Assembly: GCA_902588745.1 (NCBI GenBank)
Contig: CACIQI010000003.1
Span: forward strand, 62,001 to 126,000
DNA length: 64,000 bases
Direction of reading: 5' to 3'
DNA from: an uncultured Alphaproteobacteria bacterium
GTDB lineage: Bacteria; Pseudomonadota; Alphaproteobacteria; HIMB59; GCA-002718135
Under the pieces are notes generated by a model. It was given only the letters and a program-made list of their open reading frames with translations, ran no database searches and had not been told where the DNA came from. Position 1 is the first letter of the stretch. Every line of letters begins with the position of its first letter. Position numbers and translations under genes: made by a program. Positions 54,044 to 62,836 of the stretch are shown here, one piece after another.

Positions 54044-54406
54044 ATGTTTCAAAATAAAAAACAACTTCAGTATTTATGGATTTTTAAACCTGAACTTAAA
54101 GATATTGCAAAAAGAATTGCAGAAGATCATACGAAATGGATGAAGGAAACACATACAAAGGAAGGTGATAAAGCACTTCTAATGTTAAATTGGTCTATAG
54201 GTCCTGAATTTAAAGATGGAAATAAAACAGGCAATATGTCTCTGATCCTAACAGAGGTTTATGAAAATCAAGCAGGAATAGATAATCATTTTGAGCAAGC
54301 ACAAAATAATGGAGCAACTTTTAGAGATGATTTTAGTGATTTTGAAAGTAAATGTGAGAATTTAGTAAAAATTAATAGTTCAGATATTATCCATTCAATG
54401 TGGTAA
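54044..54406 (+). CDS. Small cytoplasmic protein, possibly dimeric alpha/beta-barrel
   Basis: A 120-residue protein with no signal peptide. It carries SLILTEVYENQAGIDNHFEQAQ, which resembles the central strand and helix of antibiotic-monooxygenase-like (ABM) dimeric barrels, plus LQYLWIFKPELKD and LNWSIGPEF. The family is not recognised with confidence. It has the best Shine-Dalgarno in the window, AAGGAGG 4 bases before the ATG, which predicts high expression. It follows the transglutaminase operon by 54 bases and may belong to it or have its own promoter. Confidence 0.7.
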   Translation: MFQNKKQLQYLWIFKPELKDIAKRIAEDHTKWMKETHTKEGDKALLMLNWSIGPEFKDGNKTGNMSLILTEVYENQAGIDNHFEQAQNNGATFRDDFSDFESKCENLVKINSSDIIHSMW

Positions 54407-54516
54407 ATATAATTTTTAATATCTAATTTATTTTTAAATAGATTTCATAATCTTATTGTAATATTCAAACTAGATATCTAAGTTAAATACCATATTTATT
54501 TGAATTTATATTTATT

Positions 54517-54912
54517 ATGGAAATTGAAAAGATTTTTAAAAATTTAATCCTAGCAGATTTTATTGTTATAATTTTAATGGTTATATCATCTATGTATCAA
54601 CCATCAGAAATTTCTAATATTTATGAAAATTTAAATGATGGATTATTATCTAATTTTGAAAATTTTTCTCGAATAGTATCTATTAGTTTATTCTTTCTAT
54701 ATCTATTTACTTTAAATTTACTTTATAGATTTATCTCTTACGGCAAATCATTGTATTTATTTTTAGTAGTAGCTGGCCTAGTTCTAAATTATTTTAGTGG
54801 TTCTGTTATTTATACTGCTTTTAGTGGTATGCTTGATCAAATTGGTGGATTGATTAGTGGAGCAATTTTAATTCTTTTATATTTTTCACCAATTAAAGAT
54901 AACTTTAGATAA
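54517..54912 (+). CDS. Integral membrane protein of unknown function
   Basis: A 131-residue protein with four predicted helices (about 10-26, 52-70, 78-94 and 105-125) and a polar loop between helices 1 and 2 (SSMYQPSEISNIYENLNDG). The four-helix layout and the loop recall DUF4386/DUF4149-type proteins, but I cannot assign it. It is followed by another small membrane protein on the same strand after about 115 bases. Confidence 0.65.
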   Translation: MEIEKIFKNLILADFIVIILMVISSMYQPSEISNIYENLNDGLLSNFENFSRIVSISLFFLYLFTLNLLYRFISYGKSLYLFLVVAGLVLNYFSGSVIYTAFSGMLDQIGGLISGAILILLYFSPIKDNFR

Positions 54913-55029
54913 AAAATAACTTAGTTTTCTGCAATCAAATCAATATTTATGTATTTTTATCAAAATTTAGTTAGAATATATAAATAGGTCGGTCAAAACC
55001 CTTGTAAAAAAAAGACCATAAATTTAATT

Positions 55030-55422
55030 ATGGTAAGAACATTAGCTAAATTTATAATTGGTTTATTAAGCATATGGGCATTAGCATTTATAATTGCAGA
55101 GATTATGGGTGTAACTATCTATTTTCCATTCACTATAGTTGAAAAACAAGAAGTACCATATCATAGGATTACTTCAGTCAGATTAGCTGTTTTTCTAACT
55201 TTTGCATACTTTGGTTTTAGATATCTTTTCTTTCAATCAGAAAAACTTTATCCTATTCAGTTTTTAGAAATTTATATTAAATCTTTAACATTTTGTTGTT
55301 TATTTGTTTTCTACACCAGTCAAGTTGAATTTAGAGAATACTATTTTGTTTTTTTCTTATTTATAGTTTCATTAATCTTACATTTTGCATCAAGAAAAAA
55401 GATTAGAAGTTATTTTAATTAA
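55030..55422 (+). CDS. Integral membrane protein of unknown function
   Basis: A 130-residue protein with four predicted helices, starting MVRTLAKFIIGLLSIWALAF. A loop with FPFTIVEKQEVPYHRITSVRLA separates helices 1 and 2, and the C-terminus is basic (ASRKKIRSYF). No family recognised. The stop is immediately followed by a perfect hairpin terminator shared with the convergent gene. Confidence 0.65.
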   Translation: MVRTLAKFIIGLLSIWALAFIIAEIMGVTIYFPFTIVEKQEVPYHRITSVRLAVFLTFAYFGFRYLFFQSEKLYPIQFLEIYIKSLTFCCLFVFYTSQVEFREYYFVFFLFIVSLILHFASRKKIRSYFN

Positions 55423-55448
55423 AACAAGCGGCTATTACACCGCTTGTT
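55423..55448. terminator. Hairpin terminator between convergent membrane-protein genes
   Basis: AACAAGCGG and CCGCTTGTT form a perfect 9-bp stem with an 8-base loop, much more GC-rich than the surroundings. On the minus strand it is followed by TTTTAATTAAAATAA, a reasonable U-tract, so it should end the gene to its right. On the plus strand the following TAATCAATATT is a poorer tract, but the same hairpin may serve both. Confidence 0.75.
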
Positions 55449-55456
55449 AATCAATA

Positions 55457-55888
55457 TTAATAAGCCTCAAACATCGTTCTAAGAATAATTAAAATCAGTC
55501 CAACTAATGGAAACATTACACCTCTAATATTAGGGGTTATACCGTAGTTGTTTACAAGATTAAAATATCTAACAACAGAGCTAATTAAAGCTATTGCCAT
55601 AAGCATAAATAAGAATGAGTACCAAAATTTATATTGTACTACATTTTCATCGTAAGTATTTCCTGTAACATCAAAAGTTAACAATATAGACATTAATAAC
55701 ATTGTTAAAAAAACTGCACCTAAAGGACCTCTAAATACTAATTTAGGCTCCTCATTGGAAAAACCTAATTCATTAAAAAATTTGTCATTAAAATAAAACT
55801 GATAAATAATAAATAAATTAAAAAGCATGAATAAAACATGGAATGTAAATGCCATTGTTCCTCCAGCTTCAAGAATATATTCAGCCAT
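55457..55888 (-). CDS. Integral membrane protein of unknown function
   Basis: A 143-residue protein with four predicted helices (about 11-31, 53-71, 86-106, 121-140). Loops contain FFNELGFSNEEPKLVFRGPLG and YGITPNIRGVMFPLVG, the second possibly a short conserved turn. A good Shine-Dalgarno (AAAGGAG) precedes the ATG. It is monocistronic, ending at the hairpin terminator. I do not recognise the family. Confidence 0.7.
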   Translation of the reverse strand: MAEYILEAGGTMAFTFHVLFMLFNLFIIYQFYFNDKFFNELGFSNEEPKLVFRGPLGAVFLTMLLMSILLTFDVTGNTYDENVVQYKFWYSFLFMLMAIALISSVVRYFNLVNNYGITPNIRGVMFPLVGLILIILRTMFEAY

Positions 55889-55963
55889 AAAAATCTCCTT
55901 TTTTAAAAATAATTATCAAATTATTAATGATTCTTTATAAAAAAATTATTAAAGTAATTTAAA

Positions 55964-56818
55964 ATGAAAAATATATTAGTTACTGGTGGTTCGGGTAAAG
56001 CGGGAAGAGCAACAATAAATTTACTATTAAAAAAAAACTATAATGTGTTTAATGTAGATTTAGCTAATAATTCAGAATTGGATGTCCCTTTTTCTAAAGT
56101 TAATTTAGAAAATTTTGGTGATGCAATGGAGTCTGTATCTGAAATAGATGACCGTATTAATGGAATTGATGCAATTATTCATCAAGCAGCTATTCCTGCT
56201 CCAGGTTTAGAAACCAATCATAAAACTTTTAGAATGAATACTCTGAGTACTTACAATATTTTTCAGGCAGCTAAAGTTTTAAAAATAAATAATATTGTAT
56301 GGGCTTCAAGTGAAACTGTTCTTGGTTTACCTTTTGATACATATCCGCCATATGTCCCAGTTGATGAAGAGTATTATCCTCGTCCTGAATCTAGTTATTC
56401 CTTATCAAAGGTAATGGGTGAAGAAATGGCTAGACAATATTGCAGGAGAAATCCTGAAATGAAAATATTTGGACTTCGTTACTCAAATATAATGGAAGAG
56501 AAAGATTACAAACAATTTCAATCATTCCAAAAAGATCCGTTTTTAAGAAAATGGAATTTTTGGGGATATATTGACGCTAGAGATGTAGCTCAAGCTTGTT
56601 TATTAGCAATGGAAAGTAAATTAAAAGGTGCTGAGAATTTTATTATAGCTGCTGATGATACTGTTATGGAAGAAGATAATAAATCTCTTCTTGATAAAGT
56701 ATTTCCAAATATTCAAATTAAAGGTGAAATTGGAAAAAATAAAACATTGCTAAGTAATGATAAAGCTAAAAAAATTTTAGGATTTAAACCAGAATATTCT
56801 TGGAAAAATATTAATTAA
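55964..56818 (+). CDS. NAD-dependent epimerase/dehydratase family protein (extended SDR)
   Basis: Extended short-chain dehydrogenase of 284 residues. NAD motif TGGSGKAGR (7-15), substrate serine in VWASSETVLG (S115/S116) and the YxxxK pair Y145/K149 in SSYSLSKVMGEE. The FGLRYSNIM and YIDARDVAQACLLAME segments are those of sugar-nucleotide epimerase-like and uronate-dehydrogenase-like members. It is probably a carbohydrate oxidoreductase because glycosidase and sugar-dehydrogenase genes follow. Its stop overlaps the next convergent gene by 4 bases. Confidence 0.82.
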   Translation: MKNILVTGGSGKAGRATINLLLKKNYNVFNVDLANNSELDVPFSKVNLENFGDAMESVSEIDDRINGIDAIIHQAAIPAPGLETNHKTFRMNTLSTYNIFQAAKVLKINNIVWASSETVLGLPFDTYPPYVPVDEEYYPRPESSYSLSKVMGEEMARQYCRRNPEMKIFGLRYSNIMEEKDYKQFQSFQKDPFLRKWNFWGYIDARDVAQACLLAMESKLKGAENFIIAADDTVMEEDNKSLLDKVFPNIQIKGEIGKNKTLLSNDKAKKILGFKPEYSWKNIN

Positions 56819-57777
56819 AGTTCCAAACTCATTAAACCATTTTTATCAAAACTAATTGGAATTGGGTTTGATATTTCTCCAATAAAATTACCATTTTGAT
56901 CATCATGCAAAAAAGCCATAAAGAAAAATTTACTATCTTTTTCAATAACTCTACCTGCATAAAGTTCTATTTCAGAACTTGTTGTAAAGTAGGGGCCCGG
57001 TGCCAGATTCCATGGACCTTCAAATTTATCTGCAATTAAATAATGCGTTCCTCGCTTATTCGGCCCATTATAAATTTTTTTGAATTCATTCGACCAATCT
57101 TCGGGATGATTGCAAAATAAACAATACCATTTATTTTTAACTTTAAATATTTGAGGAACTTCTAACTGACTAAATAATCCCCCAAATAAAGGTTGAATAG
57201 ATTTCCATTCAAAAAGGTCATTTGACTCAGCCATTCCAATTACACCACACTGATAAGGATCATTGTGGATTAATGCTCTAGCAGTGTATGCCATTATAAA
57301 TTTATTTTCATAAGGATGCTTCATTACCCATGGATCACGCATAGCACGATCTTGCCAATAATTATCACTCTCTAACTCTTGGTAAATATTTTTATCTAAA
57401 TCGAGAGCTAATCCATTTCCATATCTATTAAAAGAATAGGGTGTGTCACCTATTGCATGACCAATTCTTTGTTTACTGCCATTTTCCTTTTTATTTCTAC
57501 CTGTATAAAAGTAGTGCCACATACTATTATTTTTAATTATAGACCCTGTCCAAGTTGTATAGTCATCAAAATTTTCATTATCAGATGGAGCAAAAACCGT
57601 TCCATGATGTTCCCAATTAATTAAATCTTTTGAGGTAGCTAATCCATGCGTAACATTATTGTGTCTTAGATCAGGATTTTTTAATGATTTATCAGCTTGA
57701 AGAAAATAGCAATACCAAATATCATTATCCTTGTTTAACCAAAAATCCCAAAGCCATTTTTCTTTTAGTTTAATCAA
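56815..57777 (-). CDS. Glycoside hydrolase, GH32/GH68-type five-bladed propeller
   Basis: A 320-residue single-domain beta-propeller. Candidate catalytic residues follow the clan GH-J pattern: nucleophile D11 in WLWDFWLNKD, transition-state stabiliser R147-D148-P in AMRDPWVM and acid/base E206 in SQLEVPQIF. The LHGLATSKDLINWEHHGTVF-like segment (THGLATSKDLINWEH) is typical of GH32 and relatives. No signal peptide, so it would act on imported oligosaccharide, possibly a fructoside. The lack of the C-terminal beta-sandwich of classic GH32 is notable. One base downstream of the dehydrogenase-like gene. Confidence 0.72.
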   Translation of the reverse strand: MIKLKEKWLWDFWLNKDNDIWYCYFLQADKSLKNPDLRHNNVTHGLATSKDLINWEHHGTVFAPSDNENFDDYTTWTGSIIKNNSMWHYFYTGRNKKENGSKQRIGHAIGDTPYSFNRYGNGLALDLDKNIYQELESDNYWQDRAMRDPWVMKHPYENKFIMAYTARALIHNDPYQCGVIGMAESNDLFEWKSIQPLFGGLFSQLEVPQIFKVKNKWYCLFCNHPEDWSNEFKKIYNGPNKRGTHYLIADKFEGPWNLAPGPYFTTSSEIELYAGRVIEKDSKFFFMAFLHDDQNGNFIGEISNPIPISFDKNGLMSLEL

Positions 57778-57778
57778 T

Positions 57779-59326
57779 TTAATTTAAAGAAACTTCAGCT
57801 ATAGAAGCAGTATCCTCCAAATATAAATATAATTTTTCATTATAATAAATCATATCTCTAATTCTTTCACCAATATGAACTCTTTCAATTTTAATATTTT
57901 CAGCATTACCGTCTTTTACTTTATTTGGAGTTGAAAGTTTTTTATTATCGTAATCATATTCAAAAAAATAAAGAGATTCATCCTTCATTGATGCTACTAC
58001 ATAACTATTTTTTTTATCTAATCCAACTATTTGAGAAATCCCAATAGACGGATTAAAGTATATTAAAGGTTCAATAAAATTATATTCAGAGTGAGATTTA
58101 TGTAGTGGATATTTTACATACTTTTTTTTATTATAAGGTGCATTTTTTCCTCCATAATGCTCTCCATAAGATGAAATAGCCCAACCATAATTAGGTATTT
58201 TATTTGGGTTTAACTCTATTAAATTAATTTCATCACCACCTTCAGGTCCATGCTCTGCCTCTAATAAAAAGTTATTTTTTTTATTGTAATATAATCCTTG
58301 AGGGTTTCTATGACCCATACTTATAACTTTGTAATCTTTTGTGTTTTTATTAATTTCGATTATTTTACTAAATATACTATCTTCTTTCTGCGCTCTAAAT
58401 CTACTTCTAAAATCACCAGTAGAAAAAAATAGATTTTGATCATCCACATTAATTATTCGTCCTCCAGATTGATGTGCATTAAACTCACCATCAATATTAT
58501 CATAAAAATGAACACATTCATCTGACGTGAAAAGATTTTGAAATATTATAAGTTTTAAATTCATTTTCCCATGTAATAAACTTGTATTCCAACAATTGTC
58601 TTTCACTTCTCTTGTATAAGATACATAAATTTGATCTTTATAAATATTGATATCTTTTATTGAGAACCAACCACCTTCTAACCAATCAAAATCATGTATT
58701 CTTGATTTTCTAAATTGTTCTTCTCCTATGAACTTACTAATATTTGTTTTAATTTGTTTAAAATATAAGTCATTTGTATTATTTTTAATTTTATTAGAAT
58801 ACGCTAATACACCACTTGCTGAAATTAAAATTAAATTATTATTATATGTTTCTAAATATCCACTTGCTGGGAATTGGTTAGCTATACCGTATAATAATAT
58901 GTTTTTTTGAGGACTATAAACTTTTGCCTTGATTTTATTATTTGAAAAACTGTGTTCAGTGTTAATTGCATATTCTAAATTCTTATTATTTTTTTTGATT
59001 TCTAAATCAAATTCATAAGGATCAAATTGTTCAAGTATTTTTGTTAATATTTGAGAATTATATTCAGTTTCAAAACTATCATCATATAAATCTTTGTATG
59101 CATCTTCAAATAATTCTTTTTGTGCTCTAAATTGATTACGTTCTTTTTTGAGATCTTTTATTTGAGTTTTTAAGTTTGTCGTATTTTTATGAGATAAAAT
59201 ATACTTATATACAAATTCATTTAAATTATTGTTAATTTGCTTATTTATATATGTGAAATCAAATAAAAAATTGAATGAAAGAAAGGCAAATATCAAAAAT
59301 ATAATAAAATTTCTAAAAATTTTCAT
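57779..59326 (-). CDS. Membrane-anchored PQQ-type sugar dehydrogenase-like propeller with coiled coil
   Basis: A 515-residue protein. An N-terminal membrane anchor (about 5-23) is followed by a predicted coiled coil (about 48-85, repeated Lys/Glu heptad pattern with QIKDLKKERNQFRAQKELFE). The C-terminal 350 residues resemble the glucose/sorbosone dehydrogenase propeller: FSTGDFRSR, the cofactor segment MGHRNPQGLYY, EAEHGPEGGDEINLIE and NYGWAISSYGEHY. The EHGPxGGDE is in the usual form. The catalytic domain would face the periplasm. It is the second propeller of this class in the window and precedes the GH gene by one base. Confidence 0.82.
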   Translation of the reverse strand: MKIFRNFIIFLIFAFLSFNFLFDFTYINKQINNNLNEFVYKYILSHKNTTNLKTQIKDLKKERNQFRAQKELFEDAYKDLYDDSFETEYNSQILTKILEQFDPYEFDLEIKKNNKNLEYAINTEHSFSNNKIKAKVYSPQKNILLYGIANQFPASGYLETYNNNLILISASGVLAYSNKIKNNTNDLYFKQIKTNISKFIGEEQFRKSRIHDFDWLEGGWFSIKDINIYKDQIYVSYTREVKDNCWNTSLLHGKMNLKLIIFQNLFTSDECVHFYDNIDGEFNAHQSGGRIINVDDQNLFFSTGDFRSRFRAQKEDSIFSKIIEINKNTKDYKVISMGHRNPQGLYYNKKNNFLLEAEHGPEGGDEINLIELNPNKIPNYGWAISSYGEHYGGKNAPYNKKKYVKYPLHKSHSEYNFIEPLIYFNPSIGISQIVGLDKKNSYVVASMKDESLYFFEYDYDNKKLSTPNKVKDGNAENIKIERVHIGERIRDMIYYNEKLYLYLEDTASIAEVSLN

Positions 59327-59367
59327 TAAAAAAAATTATCAAAAAAGAAAACTAATTACAATATGTT

Positions 59368-60291
59368 TTAGTATCTAACTTTGTTTTTTAATTTTTTTGA
59401 ATAAAGATAATTTGATATATTTTGTGAGCTAATCTTAGCCATTCTCAATCTTGTCTCAAAAGTAGCACTTCCATTATGAGGAGATAACAAAACATTTTTT
59501 AATTTTAAAAATTTATTGTTAATTTTTGGCTCCATTTTAAACACATCTAATGCAGCACCAGCTATTGTATTTTTATTCAAAGAATCCAATAAATGAACTT
59601 CATTAATTACAGATCCTCTTGAAACATTTACTATTATAGCAGAAGGCTTCATGAGTTTTAAAATTGTTTTGTTTATTAAGTCTTTTGTTTTGCTTCCACC
59701 AATACATGTAATTACCAATACATCGATTACACTGGCCATATCTTTTAAATTTTTGAAATATTTATACTTTAAATTTTTTTTATTTGGTCCAAAATAAACA
59801 ATTTTCATAGAAAGAGATTTTACTCGTTTAGAAAATGCTTTACCTATTTCACCCATACCAACAATTCCTACTGTTTTGTTAGTAAGGCTAGTTGTTAATT
59901 CAAACGGTTTTTTACTCCATTTTTTTTTTAAAATAAAATTATGAGCTTCATTTATTCTTCTTGATAAAGACATCATTAGACCAAGTGCTAAATCAGCAAC
60001 ATCGTCAGTAAGAACTCTAGGTGTATTTGTTATAACTATTTTATTATTTTTACAATAATTCAGATCAACACCATCATACCCAACACCAAATACTGAAACT
60101 ATTTTTAGATTTTTAAATTTTTTAAGAAATTTTTTATCAGTTTTAAAACCACCGGTGACAACTATTCCTTGGTATTTATTAAAATCAATTTTACTCTCTA
60201 ATTTCCACAAACAATCAACACTGAAATCTTTTTTATAAACATGTACAAAATCTTTTATTAAAATGTCGGTGATTAAAATATTGTATTTCAT
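59368..60291 (-). CDS. D-isomer-specific 2-hydroxyacid dehydrogenase
   Basis: NAD-dependent enzyme of 307 residues. The nucleotide-binding GIVGMGEIGKAFSKRV lies near residue 145. The catalytic region has NVSRGSVINE (Arg), VFKMEPKIN (Glu) and LSPHNGSATFETR (His). The family includes hydroxypyruvate, glyoxylate and 2-oxoglucarate-type reductases; the substrate here is not decided by sequence alone. Short gaps (6 bases to the next gene) put it in one operon with the aldo/keto reductase. Confidence 0.88.
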   Translation of the reverse strand: MKYNILITDILIKDFVHVYKKDFSVDCLWKLESKIDFNKYQGIVVTGGFKTDKKFLKKFKNLKIVSVFGVGYDGVDLNYCKNNKIVITNTPRVLTDDVADLALGLMMSLSRRINEAHNFILKKKWSKKPFELTTSLTNKTVGIVGMGEIGKAFSKRVKSLSMKIVYFGPNKKNLKYKYFKNLKDMASVIDVLVITCIGGSKTKDLINKTILKLMKPSAIIVNVSRGSVINEVHLLDSLNKNTIAGAALDVFKMEPKINNKFLKLKNVLLSPHNGSATFETRLRMAKISSQNISNYLYSKKLKNKVRY

Positions 60292-60297
60292 TAAATA

Positions 60298-61326
60298 TTA
60301 ATCTGTACTTGATTTTGCCCATAAATTAATTTTTTCTTCTTTTGCATATTTGTCTATTTCTTTTAATTCAGAATTACTAAAAATTAGATTATTTTGACTA
60401 TCTAAACACTCGTCTAATTGCTTTACTGTTCTTGCGCCAATTAGAGCTGATGTCATAGTCGGGTGACGAAGTATCCAAGAAAGAGCCATTTGAGGTAAAG
60501 ATTGTCCTCTTTTATTTGCAATTTTTGTTAACTCTTTAATTTTAAATAAATAACTTTTTGTAATCATTTTTTTATCAAGAGATGAATTATCTGAAATCCT
60601 TGATACTTTAGGTATTTTTTTTAAATATTTACCCGATAACATTCCTTGTGCGAGAGGAGAGAATGCAATACATCCTATACCTAATTTTTTTAATGTAGAT
60701 AATAAATCTTTTTCCACCCATCTATTGATCATGGAGTAAGATGGTTGATGAATTAAACAACTAACTCCTCTTTCTTTTAATAACTTGTTCATTTTTATTG
60801 TTTGTTTTGAACTATATGATGAAATTCCTACGTATAAAGCCTTACCACTTGTAATTGATTGAGCTAATGCATCTGCTGTTTCTTCTAATGGTGTTATTGG
60901 GTCAAAACGATGAGAATAAAATATATCTAGATATTCTAGCTTCATTCTTTTTAAACTCTGATCAAGACTTGCAGTTAAGTATTTTTTTGAACCCCATTCA
61001 CCATATGGACCATCCCACATATGGTAACCCGCCTTACTTGATATTATCATTTCGTCCCTGTATTTTTTAAAATCAGAATTCATAACTTTACCAAAATTTT
61101 CTTCTGCAGATCCTGCTGGTGGACCATAATTATTTGCTAAATCAAAATGAGTTACACCTCTATCAAATGCTCTAAAAAGCATCTTCTTTGCTTCTTTTGA
61201 CATAGATTTTTTACCACCAAAGTTATGCCAAAGACCAAGTGTAATAGGGGGTAAAAGCAATCCGCTATTTCCACATCTCCTGTAGATTAATTTTTCATAT
61301 CTTTTTTTATCTGCGTTATAACTCAT
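60298..61326 (-). CDS. Aldo/keto reductase, YghZ / L-glyceraldehyde-3-phosphate reductase type
   Basis: A 342-residue AKR with the pattern of E. coli YghZ (GprA): NYGPPAGSAEENFGKVM holds the catalytic tyrosine, and SKAGYHMWDGPYGEWGSKK is almost diagnostic for this group. YLDIFYSHRFDP carries the catalytic histidine, and a late SALIGARTVKQLDE binds NADPH. It reduces small aldehydes in known members. Start is ATG giving a usual N-terminus. It precedes the 2-hydroxyacid dehydrogenase by 6 bases and is divergent from the GH32-like gene. Confidence 0.88.
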   Translation of the reverse strand: MSYNADKKRYEKLIYRRCGNSGLLLPPITLGLWHNFGGKKSMSKEAKKMLFRAFDRGVTHFDLANNYGPPAGSAEENFGKVMNSDFKKYRDEMIISSKAGYHMWDGPYGEWGSKKYLTASLDQSLKRMKLEYLDIFYSHRFDPITPLEETADALAQSITSGKALYVGISSYSSKQTIKMNKLLKERGVSCLIHQPSYSMINRWVEKDLLSTLKKLGIGCIAFSPLAQGMLSGKYLKKIPKVSRISDNSSLDKKMITKSYLFKIKELTKIANKRGQSLPQMALSWILRHPTMTSALIGARTVKQLDECLDSQNNLIFSNSELKEIDKYAKEEKINLWAKSSTD

Positions 61327-61372
61327 CAGTATTTACAAAATGTCCTAAATATTATCTATAATACCTAATAAA

Positions 61373-62836
61373 ATGAGTAAACGTAAAAATTTAAATAATG
61401 TTGATTTATCATTTCATTTACAACATCCTGGTAGAGGAAGTGAGCCTGGTGATCCTAATGCAATCTTTTATTTAAATGGAGTTTATCATCTTCATTATAT
61501 TTTAAGACATAAATGGGATGGAGTAAGAAAAAACTTACCAAGAAGAAATTTTCCTTTTAATCACTCTCATTCATTTATTCATTGCACTAGTAAAGACATG
61601 TTAAATTGGGAATGGCAAAAAACCAAATTACAACCAAGCTTTACAAGACATGGTATGTTTAGTGGAACTGGATTTATTACTTTAGATAAAAAACCAGCTA
61701 TAATTTATCATGGAGAAAATACCAAAAATAATTATGTTATAATTGCGAAAGACAATGAATTATCTAAATGGAATAAACCATTACCAATAAATAAAAATAA
61801 ATTTAAAATTAATTTTTGGGATCCAGATTGTTTCATAATCAATAACACTTACTATTCTATCTCTGGCGGCATTAACCCAGATTTATTAAAGTCAAAAAAC
61901 TTAATTGAATGGGAATATGTTGGAAAATTTATGTCAAAAGACTTAGATGATGTAGTTAAAGGGGAGGATATTTCTTGTCCAAATTTTTTTAAATTAAAAA
62001 ATAAATGGGTACTTTTATGTATAAGTCATTCTCATGGTTGTCGTTACTATATTGGTGATTGGGATAAAAAAAATGAAAAGTTTATTCCAGAAGTACATCA
62101 AAGAATGAACTGGCCTGGTGTAACAGATCCAATGTATGCACTTGAATCAAGAGATTTTTTTGCTCCAGAAACAGTTATGTCTAAAGATGGTAGAAGAGTG
62201 ATGTGGTCATGGTTAAGAATTCAACAAATCAAATATTCTAATATTTTATCAATACCAAGAGAGATAAACTCTTATAATAATAAAAAATTATCAATTACTC
62301 CATTAAAAGAGTTAGAAAAATTAAGATACGATAAAAAAATTTTAACTAAAATACAAATTAAAAAAAAATCAAAAAAATCTAATTATACTATTACTAAAAA
62401 AATCACTTCAATTAATTTTAATGCAATTGAGATTAAATTATTTATCAAATCATCTGAGATAAAAAATAAAAGATTCGGATTTCAATTATTTTCAAAAAAT
62501 AAAGATATAGGGTTTCCTATAATTTTTGAGCCTGAGTCAAAATCAATTTTAGTAGGATCCACGAAAGCTTCACTTGATTTTCAAAATTTATATAAAACAA
62601 AAAATATAGAAATAACTATTTTCATTGATCATTTTTTGATTGAAGTATTTATTAATAATATACAATCAGTTGTAGGAATATATGAAAAATTTGAAAACAA
62701 AAATCAAATTAATGCTTATTCTTTTAATGGGTCGTTCATTATTGAAAAAATGCTAATATGGAAATTAAAGAAAATTAATTCTGGATATAAAAAAGCTAAG
62801 AAAAATAAAATTTGGCAAGTAAAAGAAAAAGTTTAA
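61373..62836 (+). CDS. GH32 family beta-fructosidase-like protein
   Basis: A 487-residue GH32-type enzyme. The nucleophile block is GDPNAIFYLNGVYHLHY (D27; usual NDPNG). The second block is FWDPDCFIINN with D150, where the usual RDP arginine is replaced by Trp. The third is GEDISCPNFFKL, with E198 as likely acid/base (usual ECP). A C-terminal beta-sandwich, weakly conserved, follows after about residue 330, and the VFINNIQSV-like segment is near the end. No signal peptide. It is divergent from the AKR and convergent with another. The altered RDP motif leaves real doubt about activity on fructans. Confidence 0.78.
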   Translation: MSKRKNLNNVDLSFHLQHPGRGSEPGDPNAIFYLNGVYHLHYILRHKWDGVRKNLPRRNFPFNHSHSFIHCTSKDMLNWEWQKTKLQPSFTRHGMFSGTGFITLDKKPAIIYHGENTKNNYVIIAKDNELSKWNKPLPINKNKFKINFWDPDCFIINNTYYSISGGINPDLLKSKNLIEWEYVGKFMSKDLDDVVKGEDISCPNFFKLKNKWVLLCISHSHGCRYYIGDWDKKNEKFIPEVHQRMNWPGVTDPMYALESRDFFAPETVMSKDGRRVMWSWLRIQQIKYSNILSIPREINSYNNKKLSITPLKELEKLRYDKKILTKIQIKKKSKKSNYTITKKITSINFNAIEIKLFIKSSEIKNKRFGFQLFSKNKDIGFPIIFEPESKSILVGSTKASLDFQNLYKTKNIEITIFIDHFLIEVFINNIQSVVGIYEKFENKNQINAYSFNGSFIIEKMLIWKLKKINSGYKKAKKNKIWQVKEKV

